Below are positions 1 to 7,848 of a DNA stretch of 38,846 nt, piece by piece (positions within the stretch are counted from its first letter, which is position 1; every line of letters begins with the position of its first letter). Source of the DNA: an uncultured Bacillota bacterium (GTDB lineage Bacteria > Bacillota_I > Bacilli_A > RF39 > UBA660). The stretch is taken from NCBI GenBank assembly GCA_947168485.1, contig CAMVLZ010000014.1, positions 1-38,846 of the forward strand, read 5' to 3'. A model generated the notes under the pieces. That model was not told the DNA's origin, ran no database searches, and saw only the letters and a program-made list of their open reading frames with translations. The position numbers were made by a program, and so were the translations under genes.

Positions 1-39
1 TCTCATTAGACATCAGCTCCAATTAATTAATTGCTTTTT

Positions 40-67
40 ATAATATCACTTTTTTCTTAAAAATCAA
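40..67 (-). promoter_or_regulatory. Promoter for a gene off the left edge
   Basis: On the minus strand TTGATT is followed after 16 nt by TATTAT, with an extended TGa just before the -10. It points left, away from the integrase. A GGAG and two ATG codons follow within 35 nt, so a new gene probably starts at the edge of the window; too little of it is present to identify. Confidence 0.5.
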
Positions 68-71
68 GTAT

Positions 72-1385
72 TTAATCAAAATAAGGTTTATCCACAGTTT
101 TGGGGATATTCATATCTTTAGCATAATCTTCAAACTTCTCTACAGTATCATTTTGCATTTTTTCAGTTACTCTAACGTAAATATTATATGTTGTATCTAT
201 GGTAGAATGTCCTAATCTTTTTGATACTGCTTTGATATCTGCTCCACTTTCTATCAACCTAGTTGCATGTGTATCTCTAAAGTCGTGAAATCTTGAATTG
301 ATTCCTAATTCGTAATGTATTACTTTAAAAGCATATTTTGGCGTGTCAGTTCCCAAAAATTGACCATTTTCTTTAATAAAAACTAATTGAGCTTCTGGTA
401 ATCCTACTTCTAATTCTGCTTTAGCATCTATTATTTTTATTTCAGGCTTATTTGTGAATTCATTTATTACTCTTTTCTCATAGTGAAGCAAATAACTATC
501 TCCATAAAACTTTCTATTCTCTTCTTGTTCTTTTTTGTATTCTTTTAGAGCTTCTACTAGTCTATCTCCTATAGATATTGTCCTTTGACTTTGTGGATTT
601 TTACAATTTCCATAATACCAAATTGTTGTAGAATGTCCTTTAGTAATATTTTTCCTTTTTGGTAACCCTAATTGATTCTTTTTAATTATGTTTTTATTAA
701 CCGTTATTGTCTTGTTTTCAAAATCAATGCAGTCCCAAGTTAATCCATATACTTCTGATACCCTTAATCCAGTATAATAAGCCGTTAATAATGAATAATA
801 AATAGAATGTGATTCTCTAAATCTATCCAATATTCTTTCCACTTCTTCCTGTGTAAAAATATGAGCTGGGTCTTTATCTATTGTTTCATATCTAGGTGCA
901 TGCACATTTTGCGCTGGATCTGAATTAATATAGTTTAATGTATAACACGCATACTTTAGTGATCCTTTTAAAACTTTCAAGATACTTGCTATAAAGCATT
1001 TAGAGAAAGAATTTTGTACATAGATATTATTCATCATCTCCTGAAGCAATCTAGTATCTAATTGTGATAATCTATAATGTCCTATTCTAGGTTTAATATG
1101 ATTCTTTATAATGTTGCAATAAGACATAATTGTAGAATATCTTAAATTAATTTTAGCATAATTATCTATCCAGTAATCCAAGAAGTCTGAATATGACATA
1201 TCTTTAGTATTAACTTTTTTTCCTGAATATTCATACTCATTATATGCTTTTATTCCTTCATCAAATGCTTCCTTTCTTGTTGCAAAACCACTTTTATTAA
1301 TATACTTCCTCTTTCCATCAACTTTTGCTATTTCAAATTGGTATTGATATACCTTTCCTCTTTTCATGACTCTTACATTAGCCAT
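72..1385 (-). CDS. Tyrosine recombinase / integrase
   Basis: A 437-residue site-specific recombinase of the phage/ICE (Tn916-like) type. An AP2-like arm-binding N-terminus (about 1-55) precedes a SAM-like core-binding domain (about 62-165) and the catalytic domain (about 180-410). Catalytic residues are visible: R208 in TGLRVSE, HDFR at 367-370, H393 in LGHS and the nucleophile Y403 in NIYVRV, so the enzyme looks intact. ATG is preceded by AAAGGAG at good spacing. It is the only mobile-element gene in the window; no excisionase or relaxase is seen. It lies directly downstream of secA in the same direction, so the element either continues left of the window or this is a solitary remnant. The region ahead of it carries phased repeats and a terminator. 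Confidence 0.93.
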   Translation of the reverse strand: MANVRVMKRGKVYQYQFEIAKVDGKRKYINKSGFATRKEAFDEGIKAYNEYEYSGKKVNTKDMSYSDFLDYWIDNYAKINLRYSTIMSYCNIIKNHIKPRIGHYRLSQLDTRLLQEMMNNIYVQNSFSKCFIASILKVLKGSLKYACYTLNYINSDPAQNVHAPRYETIDKDPAHIFTQEEVERILDRFRESHSIYYSLLTAYYTGLRVSEVYGLTWDCIDFENKTITVNKNIIKKNQLGLPKRKNITKGHSTTIWYYGNCKNPQSQRTISIGDRLVEALKEYKKEQEENRKFYGDSYLLHYEKRVINEFTNKPEIKIIDAKAELEVGLPEAQLVFIKENGQFLGTDTPKYAFKVIHYELGINSRFHDFRDTHATRLIESGADIKAVSKRLGHSTIDTTYNIYVRVTEKMQNDTVEKFEDYAKDMNIPKTVDKPYFD

Positions 1386-1422
1386 AATGTTCTCACTCCT
1401 TTTCTTTGCAAGGAACGAAAAA

Positions 1423-1446
1423 GAACAGGCAACAATATGCCTGTTC
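1423..1446 (-). terminator. Intrinsic terminator in the integrase leader
   Basis: On the minus strand a perfect 9-bp stem GAACAGGCA/TGCCTGTTC with a 6-nt loop is followed by TTTTT. It lies between the candidate integrase promoter and the integrase start, so it either stops secA read-through or attenuates integrase expression. Confidence 0.8.
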
Positions 1447-1451
1447 TATAA

Positions 1452-1602
1452 TGTGAACATTTTTATCAATTTGTTCGCACAACTTAAATACTCTATATTC
1501 TCTTTATTTATAAGGCTTTGCGAGTATTATATAATATCAAAATATTTTTTATGCGAACTTTTTGCGAACATTTGCCATTTTTAGCACGAGATTTTGCGAA
1601 CA
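1452..1602. repeat. Phased TTTGCGAACA repeats, probable integrase arm or operator sites
   Basis: Copies of (T)TTGCGAAC(A) start with GCGA at 1553, 1564 and 1596, with a weaker TTTGCGAG copy (GCGA at 1520). An inverted copy TGTTCGCACAA lies at 1472-1482 and a one-mismatch TGTGAACA at 1452-1459. Spacings between the same-direction copies are 33, 11 and 32 bp, about whole helical turns. Nothing similar was noticed elsewhere in the window. They flank the candidate integrase promoter. Confidence 0.7.
1526..1539 (-). promoter_or_regulatory. Candidate integrase promoter (-10 region)
   Basis: The minus strand reads TGATATTATATAATAC, giving two overlapping -10 candidates (extended TGaTATTAT, or TATAAT). 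No good -35 is present; the -35 position falls on a GTTCGCA repeat, which suggests control by whatever binds those repeats. Confidence 0.45.
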
Positions 1603-1629
1603 CGAATGCTCTAAAACCCTTATTTTATG

Positions 1630-4122
1630 CTATTTACCGTGGCATTGTTTAAATTTTTTGCCAGACCCACATGGACAAGGATCATTTCTACCTACTTTTT
1701 GTACTCTTTTAGGTTTTTGTTTTACTGTTCCTTGATCTGGGTCATTTGTTCTTATGTTTTTAGTATTTTCTTTTCTTTCAATATTTTGTCTTATTTCTGC
1801 TCTTTGAAGTGTTATTGATATTTCTTGATCTATTCTTTGTAACATGTTATCAAATAAATCATAACCTTCCATTGTGTATGCACGTAATGGATTTTCTTGA
1901 GCATATCCTCTTAAGTGAATTCCTTCTCTTAAGTGAGACATTGTATTGATATGTTCCATCCAATGTCTATCTAATATTTGTAATGAAATTACTTTTTCAA
2001 ATTCATTTGATATTTCTTCAGGTAATGTATTAAATTTAGCTTCGAATTCAGCAATTAATTTTTTACAAATAATATCTATAACATCATCAGGTTGTTTTTC
2101 TTTTATTTCTTTTAATTCTATATCTTTAGCTAATAAGTTTTGATTTACATAATCAGCTATTTTTGTATAATCATCTTCTGTTAAATATCCTTCTGGTGGT
2201 AAATGAGATTTTACTACATCTTCTACATGATGACGGAATGTATCAATAACCATGTCATGAATTGAATCACTATCTAAGATTCTATTTCTTTTACCATAGA
2301 TTATATCTCTTTGATCATTCATTACATCATCATATTCTAGTAATTGTTTTCTTATATCAAAGTTGTTTCCTTCAACTCTTTTTTGAGCTGATTCTATACT
2401 TCTTGTGAATGTTTTAGATTGAATTGCTTGATCTCCTAGACCCATATTCTTCATCATTTCACCAATACGATCTGATCCGAAACGAACCATTAAATCATCT
2501 TTTAATGAAACAAAGAATTGTGTAAATCCAGGGTCTCCTTGACGTCCAGAACGTCCTCTTAACTGATTATCAATACGACGTGATTCATGACGTTCAGTAC
2601 CAATTACACATAATCCACCTAATTTTTTAATTTCATCTGATAGTTTAATATCAGTACCACGACCAGCCATGTTTGTTGCGATAGTTACTGATTTATGTTG
2701 TCCTATATTAGCGATTATTTCAGCTTCTCTTTCATGGTTCTTTGCATTTAATACTTCATGTGGAATTTTTGCTTGTTTTAACATATTAGATATTAATTCT
2801 GAAGTTTCTATAGCAATAGTACCTATTAATACAGGTTGTCCTTTATTGTATATTTCTTTTACTTTTTCAATAATTGCTTTATACTTAGCTTCTTTTGATG
2901 CATAAACTAAGTCTGGAGCATCTATTCTTATTACTGGTTTATTTGTAGGTATTTCTATAACATACATGTTATAAATATTTCTAAATTCTTCTTCTTCTGT
3001 TTTAGCAGTACCTGTCATACCAGATAATTTATTATACATTCTGAATAAATTTTGGAATGTAATAGTCGCTAGAGTCTTAGTTTCTTCATTAATAGTAACT
3101 CCTTCTTTAGCTTCAATAGCTTGATGAAGTCCATCAGAATAAGCTCTACCTTTCATTAAACGACCAGTGAATTGATCTACTATAACAATCTCTCCATCTT
3201 GTACTACATAGTCTACATCTAACTTCATAGCATAGTTTGCACGTAGCGCTTGGTTGATAAAATGTAGTAGTGTAGCATTTTCTATATCGTAAAGATTGTT
3301 TATATGGAACATTTTTTCTGCTTTTTCAGCACCTAAGTCGTTCATATTAACTGATTTAGTCTTTTCATCATATGTGAATTCTTTTCCTTCAGTTAAACTC
3401 TTAGCAAATCTATCTGCTTGTTGATATAGATTTGCATTTTTCATTTCTCCACCTGAAATAATTAATGGAGTTCTTGCTTCATCTATTAATACTGAGTCAA
3501 CCTCGTCAACTATTGCGAAATTTAGAGGTCTTTGTACTCTATCTTCTTTTCTAACTACCATGTTATCTCTTAAGTAGTCGAAACCAATTTCATTATTAGT
3601 AGAATATAAAATATCACATTTATAAGCTTCTTGTTTTTCTTCTGCTGACATTTCTCTTGTATTAACTCCTACAGTTAATCCTAAGAATCTGTGAATTCCA
3701 CCCATCCATTCAGCATCACGTCCAGCTAAGTATTCGTTAACTGTGATAATATGTACACCTTTTCCATCTAATGCATTAACGTATGCAGGTAATACTGATG
3801 TTAATGTTTTTCCTTCACCTGTTTTCATTTCAGCAATATTACCAAAGTGAATTGCTAAAGCACCTAATATTTGTACATAGAATGGTTTTTCTCCTATTAC
3901 ACGAAAAGCAGCTTCTCTTGCAGTAGCAAAAGCTTCTACTAATATATCATCTAATGTTTCTCCATTAGCTAATCTCTCTTTAAATTCTTCTGTTTTACTT
4001 TGTAATTCTGTGTCTGTTAGTTTTGAATATTCATCTTCTAAGTCCATTACTTGATCTGCTATTTTAGTAAATCTTTTTAATTCTCTATATTCATGGTCAA
4101 GTAGTTTTTTTAGTATACCCAA
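1630..4122 (-). CDS. secA: Protein translocase ATPase SecA
   Basis: Motor of the Sec pathway, driving preproteins through SecYEG at the cytoplasmic face of the membrane. At 830 residues it is full length (Bacillus about 840). The Walker A region EMKTGEGKTLTS, the Walker B/DEAD-like VDEVDSVLIDEARTP and the helicase-like TNMAGRGTDI motif are present. The C-terminus keeps the zinc-binding SEC-C tail CPCGSGKKFKQCHGK that binds SecB-like partners or ribosomes. The start is TTG, preceded by AAAGG at a rather long spacing. It has its own promoter in the tail of the hpf terminator. No terminator directly follows it; the next one on this strand is at 1423-1446, past the integrase control region. Confidence 0.98.
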   Translation of the reverse strand: MGILKKLLDHEYRELKRFTKIADQVMDLEDEYSKLTDTELQSKTEEFKERLANGETLDDILVEAFATAREAAFRVIGEKPFYVQILGALAIHFGNIAEMKTGEGKTLTSVLPAYVNALDGKGVHIITVNEYLAGRDAEWMGGIHRFLGLTVGVNTREMSAEEKQEAYKCDILYSTNNEIGFDYLRDNMVVRKEDRVQRPLNFAIVDEVDSVLIDEARTPLIISGGEMKNANLYQQADRFAKSLTEGKEFTYDEKTKSVNMNDLGAEKAEKMFHINNLYDIENATLLHFINQALRANYAMKLDVDYVVQDGEIVIVDQFTGRLMKGRAYSDGLHQAIEAKEGVTINEETKTLATITFQNLFRMYNKLSGMTGTAKTEEEEFRNIYNMYVIEIPTNKPVIRIDAPDLVYASKEAKYKAIIEKVKEIYNKGQPVLIGTIAIETSELISNMLKQAKIPHEVLNAKNHEREAEIIANIGQHKSVTIATNMAGRGTDIKLSDEIKKLGGLCVIGTERHESRRIDNQLRGRSGRQGDPGFTQFFVSLKDDLMVRFGSDRIGEMMKNMGLGDQAIQSKTFTRSIESAQKRVEGNNFDIRKQLLEYDDVMNDQRDIIYGKRNRILDSDSIHDMVIDTFRHHVEDVVKSHLPPEGYLTEDDYTKIADYVNQNLLAKDIELKEIKEKQPDDVIDIICKKLIAEFEAKFNTLPEEISNEFEKVISLQILDRHWMEHINTMSHLREGIHLRGYAQENPLRAYTMEGYDLFDNMLQRIDQEISITLQRAEIRQNIERKENTKNIRTNDPDQGTVKQKPKRVQKVGRNDPCPCGSGKKFKQCHGK

Positions 4123-4156
4123 TTAAAACACCAACCTTTCTTCATCAGTAAACACT

Positions 4157-4165
4157 ATTATAACA
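4157..4165 (-). promoter_or_regulatory. secA promoter, extended -10
   Basis: TGtTATAAT directly follows the T-run of the hpf terminator. The -35 position falls in the terminator loop and is weak (TTTATT). Confidence 0.6.
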
Positions 4166-4169
4166 AAAA

Positions 4170-4195
4170 AAAAGGAATAAATAAATATTCCTTTT
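4170..4195 (-). terminator. hpf terminator
   Basis: Minus strand: a 10-bp stem AAAAGGAATA/TATTCCTTTT with a 6-nt loop, then a long T-run that leads straight into the secA promoter. Confidence 0.85.
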
Positions 4196-4206
4196 ATTAT
4201 ATTATT

Positions 4207-4731
4207 TTATTCTGAAGTAATTACTCCATAGTCTTTGTCTTTTCTTCTATATACAACTGCTGGTTTACCAGTTTCATCATCTTTATACATAAAGAAATCA
4301 TGTCCTAGTAATTCCATTTGAAGAATTGCTTCTTCTTCATTCATTGGTTTTACTTCTACTGTTTTTCTTCTTGTGATTTTCTTTTCTTCTTTAGCTGGTT
4401 TGATTGCTTCTAAAGCAAAATCTTTATTATTGTTTATTTTCTTTGAAGATAATCTAGTTTTGTTCTTTCTAATTTGTCTTTCAAGTTTATCAATTGTTTT
4501 ATCAACAGCTGCATAAAAGTCGTCTTTCTTTTCTTCCGAACGTAAAATATACGATTTTAATGGAATAGTTACCTCCACTCTAGGTGAATCTTTGTCAGCT
4601 TTTACTATGACTTTAGCTCTAATGGCTGATGGATTATCTAAATACTTATCTAGTTTAGATAATTTCTCCTCTATATAATCTTTCATAGCTTGAGTGACAG
4701 TTATTTTGTCTCCTCTGATAATAATTTCCAT
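4207..4731 (-). CDS. hpf: Ribosome hibernation promoting factor, long form
   Basis: Binds idle 70S ribosomes and pairs them into inactive 100S dimers in slow growth or stress. At 174 residues it is the long form: the HPF/YfiA N-domain (about 1-105, starting EIIIRGDKITVTQAM) and the C-terminal dimerisation domain (about 125-172, with EEAILQMELLGHDFFMY and the closing VVYRRKDKDYGVI). AAGGAGG lies 7 nt ahead of ATG. It sits just upstream of secA, as in Bacillus, but a terminator and separate promoter divide the two genes. Its own likely -10 is TGaTATACT at 4754-4762. Confidence 0.96.
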   Translation of the reverse strand: MEIIIRGDKITVTQAMKDYIEEKLSKLDKYLDNPSAIRAKVIVKADKDSPRVEVTIPLKSYILRSEEKKDDFYAAVDKTIDKLERQIRKNKTRLSSKKINNNKDFALEAIKPAKEEKKITRRKTVEVKPMNEEEAILQMELLGHDFFMYKDDETGKPAVVYRRKDKDYGVITSE

Positions 4732-4753
4732 ATTATCGCCTCCTTGTACTTAT

Positions 4754-4762
4754 AGTATATCA
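4754..4762 (-). promoter_or_regulatory. hpf promoter, extended -10
   Basis: TGaTATACT lies about 20 nt ahead of the hpf ATG. No clear -35. Confidence 0.4.
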
Positions 4763-4788
4763 AATATAACAAAGAAAAAGAAGTAAAT

Positions 4789-5871
4789 TTATTTTACTCC
4801 CATTATTTTATCTCTTATTTTTTTAGTAATTGTTGGACTTTTATCAGAAATTATAGTTGTATGTAATATAAACCATAAGAATATAATTAATATTATTATA
4901 TAGATTATTTGTCCAACTGTTTTATCTACTAAGACATAGAATATTGACGCTAGAGCAAATAGTATATCTATAGCATATATTATTAATACTGTTTTTAATT
5001 GTGATGATGTAATTCCTAATAATTGATGATGTAGATGTTGTCTATCTGCTTTAAATGGTGGTTGTCCTTTTAGCAATCTTCTAATAATAGCAAATAATGT
5101 ATCTAATATAGGTATTCCTAGGATTGCTACTGGTACAAAGAATGATATTAATGCCGGTCCTTTGAATTCTAATAATGTAATTACACCAATTATAAATCCT
5201 AAGAATGTAGCTGCATCACCTGCGAATATTTTAGCAGGATAAAAGTTATGTAATAAGAATCCTAATGTTGACCCTAACATTATTAATGATAATATCAATA
5301 CTAATGAATTATATCTAGCTTGAGAAAGTGCTATTATTGCTATTGTTGCAAAGAATATTGAACATATTCCTCCACTTAATCCATCTAATCCATCTATTAA
5401 ATTAATTATATTAGTACATGCTACTAAGAAGAATATTGTTATTGGATATGCTAACCATCCAAAATCAAAGTGTAGACCAAATGCTGTAATGTTACTTAAT
5501 AATATTCCTCCATAGAATACTATTACACTGGCTGCTATTAAATGTCCTAATAGTTTATGTGTTGCTTTAATAGATTTTATATCATCTACTATAGAAGTTA
5601 ATATTATTACAAAACTACCTATTAGAATAGAATTCATTCTAATACTTTGTTCTCCAAATAACATATAACCGAATAGGAATCCTAGGAATATACCTACTCC
5701 TCCTAGTTTAGCTACCTCTCTTTTATGAATATGTCTTTTTCCTTCAGCATTTGTAGGTCTATCTACAGCATCTATATGAAATGCTACTTTTCTCATTAAT
5801 ACCATTATTATTGCTGAAAAAATAAATGTTACTAATACTATTTTACTTGATAATAAAATTTGTTCTTTCAC
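4789..5871 (-). CDS. tagO: Undecaprenyl-phosphate GlcNAc-1-phosphate transferase (TagO/WecA family)
   Basis: Integral membrane enzyme that starts wall teichoic acid or another undecaprenyl-linked surface glycan by moving GlcNAc-1-phosphate to the lipid carrier. About ten hydrophobic helices fill the 360 residues. Family motifs are visible: VDRPTNAEGKRHIH near the N-terminus, the catalytic NIINLIDGLDGLSGG loop, AGDAATFLGF, and the KADRQHLHHQLL loop typical of TagO/WecA rather than MraY. The start is GTG with GAAGGAAG upstream, 17 nt after the mbl stop, so it is the last gene of rpiB-DUF1146-mbl-tagO. Which glycan is built cannot be told from this window. Confidence 0.92.
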   Translation of the reverse strand: MKEQILLSSKIVLVTFIFSAIIMVLMRKVAFHIDAVDRPTNAEGKRHIHKREVAKLGGVGIFLGFLFGYMLFGEQSIRMNSILIGSFVIILTSIVDDIKSIKATHKLLGHLIAASVIVFYGGILLSNITAFGLHFDFGWLAYPITIFFLVACTNIINLIDGLDGLSGGICSIFFATIAIIALSQARYNSLVLILSLIMLGSTLGFLLHNFYPAKIFAGDAATFLGFIIGVITLLEFKGPALISFFVPVAILGIPILDTLFAIIRRLLKGQPPFKADRQHLHHQLLGITSSQLKTVLIIYAIDILFALASIFYVLVDKTVGQIIYIIILIIFLWFILHTTIISDKSPTITKKIRDKIMGVK

Positions 5872-5888
5872 AATGAGTCACTTCCTTC

Positions 5889-6890
5889 TTAATCCTCATT
5901 ATCCTTATTTATTAATTTTATATTATTTAAAAGTACTCCTGTACCTTCAGCTACACAATTTAGTGGTTCTTCTGCTATTAAGATTGGAATTTTTAATTCT
6001 TGTTTAAATAATTCTTGAAGTCCCCTTAATTGTGAAGCTCCTCCAGTTAAGATTAATCCTCTATCCACAATATCTGCTGATAATTCTGGAGGTGTATCTT
6101 CTAGTACTTCATTAGTTGCTTTTATCATCTTTTTAACACTATCTTTTAGAGCTTTTTCTGTATCTTCTTCTGTTATTGTTATAGTATCAGGTAATCCAGT
6201 ATCTAGATTTCTTCCTTTTACTTCTAATTTTTCTTTCTTATTAGGTTTATAAACATTAGCAAATTCTATTTTTATAGTCTCTGCAGTTTTTTCACCTATT
6301 AATAATCTATACTCTTTCTTTAAATATTTAATTATATCTTGATCTAATTTATTTCCTGCTACTCTTATAGATTCTGAAACAACTATATCATTTAATGATA
6401 ATACTGCTATATCTGTTGTTCCTCCTCCAATATCTACTACCATACTTGCAGAAGGTTTAGTTATATCCATTCCTACTCCTATGGCTGCTACTTTAGGTTC
6501 TTCTTCAATATATACCTTTCTAGCACCAGTTTGTTCTGCTGCTTCTTTTATAGCATTTTTTTCTACTTGAGTAATATTTGTTGGACAACAAATTAGTATT
6601 CTTGGTCTTCTGAATATTGTTTTTCCTTTTATCTTTTTTATAAAAGTATTTAACATTATTTCAGTTAACTCAAAATCTGCAATTACTCCATCTTTCAATG
6701 GTCTTATTGCTTTTAATTTATCAGGAGTTCTTCCTAGCATTTCACTTGCTTCATTTCCTACTGCAAGTACCTCTTTAGTAGTTGTATCTACTACTACTAA
6801 TGATGGTTCATCTAATACTATTCCACTTCCTTTTATATAAATAACTACATTTGCAGTTCCTAAATCAATACCGATATCTTTTGAAAACAA
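5889..6890 (-). CDS. mbl: Rod-shape actin homologue MreB/Mbl
   Basis: Membrane-associated actin-like filament that guides lateral wall synthesis. The actin-fold phosphate 1 motif IGIDLGTANV, the phosphate 2 region VVDIGGGTTDIAVLS and the adenosine motif LILTGGASQLRGL are all present. The ORF track begins three codons earlier at a GTG, but the likely ribosome site AGGGGTG overlaps that GTG; starting at TTG (6890) gives MFSKDIGIDLG, which matches the Mbl N-terminus (MFARDIGIDLG in Bacillus) and 333 residues. Its place beside a DUF1146 gene is also that of mbl. It may be the only MreB of this cell; mreC and mreD are not in the window. Confidence 0.95.
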   Translation of the reverse strand: MFSKDIGIDLGTANVVIYIKGSGIVLDEPSLVVVDTTTKEVLAVGNEASEMLGRTPDKLKAIRPLKDGVIADFELTEIMLNTFIKKIKGKTIFRRPRILICCPTNITQVEKNAIKEAAEQTGARKVYIEEEPKVAAIGVGMDITKPSASMVVDIGGGTTDIAVLSLNDIVVSESIRVAGNKLDQDIIKYLKKEYRLLIGEKTAETIKIEFANVYKPNKKEKLEVKGRNLDTGLPDTITITEEDTEKALKDSVKKMIKATNEVLEDTPPELSADIVDRGLILTGGASQLRGLQELFKQELKIPILIAEEPLNCVAEGTGVLLNNIKLINKDNED

Positions 6891-6912
6891 ACTCTTCACC
6901 CCTATTCTGTGT

Positions 6913-7110
6913 TTAAATCAATTTAAATGTCATATATATATCATATACAAAATTAGTTACTAAATATATCATTGATAAAGCTATTAAAAAATAGAAAGTA
7001 GTTGCTTGAATAACTCTATTCTTTTTAAATATAGAGTTAATATTTACTGCTTCTAAAGACCAAATAACTAAAATAGATACTATTATATAAATAAATATCT
7101 TACCACTCAT
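6913..7110 (-). CDS. DUF1146 (YwzB-like) small membrane protein
   Basis: A 65-residue protein with two hydrophobic helices (about 2-20 and 35-58) separated by a basic turn with KKNRVIQ, fitting the DUF1146 family found beside atp, murA or mbl genes in Firmicutes. Function unknown. The ORF track starts five codons too early; the ATG at 7110 has GAGGG five nt ahead, inside rpiB, and gives an 11-nt overlap with rpiB. It is co-transcribed with rpiB and mbl. Confidence 0.75.
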   Translation of the reverse strand: MSGKIFIYIIVSILVIWSLEAVNINSIFKKNRVIQATTFYFLIALSMIYLVTNFVYDIYMTFKLI

Positions 7111-7546
7111 AGTTACCCTCTTCATATTTAGTTATCTTATCTATTCTTCTTTGATGTTTTTCTTCATTAGAAAATGGAGTGTTAATAAATGTTTTTACTA
7201 TATTTAAAGCTTCTTCATTAGTAGTTTTTTCTCCAAAAGCAACTATATTAGAATTATTATCATTTCTTGTATACATTGCTTCTTCAGAAGTAGTTACTTT
7301 TGCACATCTTACTCCTTTTACTTTATTACATGCTATAGAAATACCAATTCCTGATCCACATATTGCTACTCCAAAGTCTACTTCTTTTTCAACTACAGCT
7401 TTTCCTAATTTAAAAGCATAATCTGGATAATCAGTTGATTCTTCACTATTTGTACCATAATCAACTATTTCATAATCAGTTAATTCATTTTTTAAGTATT
7501 CTTTTAATTTATATCCTCTATGATCACTAGCAATTCCTATTTTCAT
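7100..7546 (-). CDS. rpiB: Ribose-5-phosphate isomerase B
   Basis: Interconverts ribose 5-phosphate and ribulose 5-phosphate in the non-oxidative pentose phosphate route; the LacAB/RpiB fold. The 148-residue protein starts MKIGIASDHRGYKLK and carries the active-site Cys loop CGSGIGISIACNKVKG. The chosen ATG at 7546 has GAGGAG at 7-nt spacing; the upstream ATG in the ORF track overlaps that site. It leads the transcript rpiB-DUF1146-mbl-tagO from a TGaTATAAT promoter. An allose or galactose isomerase role cannot be excluded by sequence. Confidence 0.94.
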   Translation of the reverse strand: MKIGIASDHRGYKLKEYLKNELTDYEIVDYGTNSEESTDYPDYAFKLGKAVVEKEVDFGVAICGSGIGISIACNKVKGVRCAKVTTSEEAMYTRNDNNSNIVAFGEKTTNEEALNIVKTFINTPFSNEEKHQRRIDKITKYEEGNYEW

Positions 7547-7569
7547 ATTTAATCTCCTCATCTACTAAA

Positions 7570-7578
7570 ATTATATCA
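7570..7578 (-). promoter_or_regulatory. rpiB operon promoter, extended -10
   Basis: TGaTATAAT lies about 25 nt ahead of the rpiB start and just downstream of the rpmE terminator. The -35 is weak. Confidence 0.6.
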
Positions 7579-7604
7579 TAGTAATATATTATAATAAAAT
7601 AAAA

Positions 7605-7623
7605 AAACTGCATTAAGCAGTTT
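7605..7623 (-). terminator. rpmE terminator containing the rpmE stop codon
   Basis: Minus strand: AAACTGC-TTAAT-GCAGTTT then TTTTATTTT. The rpmE TAA stop lies in the loop, and its last codons form the left arm. Confidence 0.85.
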
Positions 7624-7828
7624 CTTTTTGATCGAATCCATATTTTTTGTTGAATTTGTCTACACGACCTGCACGTGAAGCACGTGATTGTTTTCCTGTA
7701 TAGAATGGATGACATTCTGAACAAACTTCAACATTTATACTTTCTTTAATAGATTTAGTCTTAAAAGTATTTCCACATGCACAAGTAACTGTACATTCTT
7801 TCATTTCTGGATGTATTCCTGTTTTCAT
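7613..7828 (-). CDS. rpmE: Ribosomal protein L31, zinc-binding type
   Basis: Subunit bridge protein of the 50S ribosome. The 71 residues include a C-A-C pair (CACGNTF) and [11 protein letters not shown], the Cys set of the zinc-containing (C+) L31 form, so a zinc-free paralogue could exist elsewhere. The start has GGGAGG at good spacing. It is a single-gene transcript between murA and rpiB. The leader holds a short hairpin just ahead of the ribosome site, which may allow feedback control by L31. Confidence 0.97.
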   Translation of the reverse strand: MKTGIHPEMKECTVTCACGNTFKTKSIKESINVEVCSECHPFYTGKQSRASRAGRVDKFNKKYGFDQKETA

Positions 7829-7848
7829 TAATACTTCCTCCCTTCGCC

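Noticed and set aside
1-13. ATG codons (minus strand) after a GGAG at the left edge, possibly the start of prfB
   Set aside because: Only a few codons are present and two ATGs compete; the product cannot be identified, so no CDS was called.
88-96. Perfect DnaA box TTATCCACA, with others at 35899-35907 (rsmG) and 37742-37750 (mnmG)
   Set aside because: All are single copies inside coding sequences, not a cluster in an AT-rich gap; three in 38.8 kb is only mildly above chance. The origin is expected to the right of mnmE.
1366-1818. Plus-strand ORFs of 72 and 63 residues near the integrase and secA
   Set aside because: No ribosome sites, antisense to or between real genes, low-complexity Phe/Leu-rich translations typical of shadows.
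7665-7700. Two CACGTG cores in rpmE (and one near 36740 in mnmG) as possible parS sites
   Set aside because: The flanking bases do not fit the 16-bp parS palindrome; they are explained by coding sequence.
7527-7724. 65-residue minus-strand ORF overlapping rpmE
   Set aside because: It is a frame shadow across the rpmE terminator and rpiB promoter with Cys-rich nonsense sequence.
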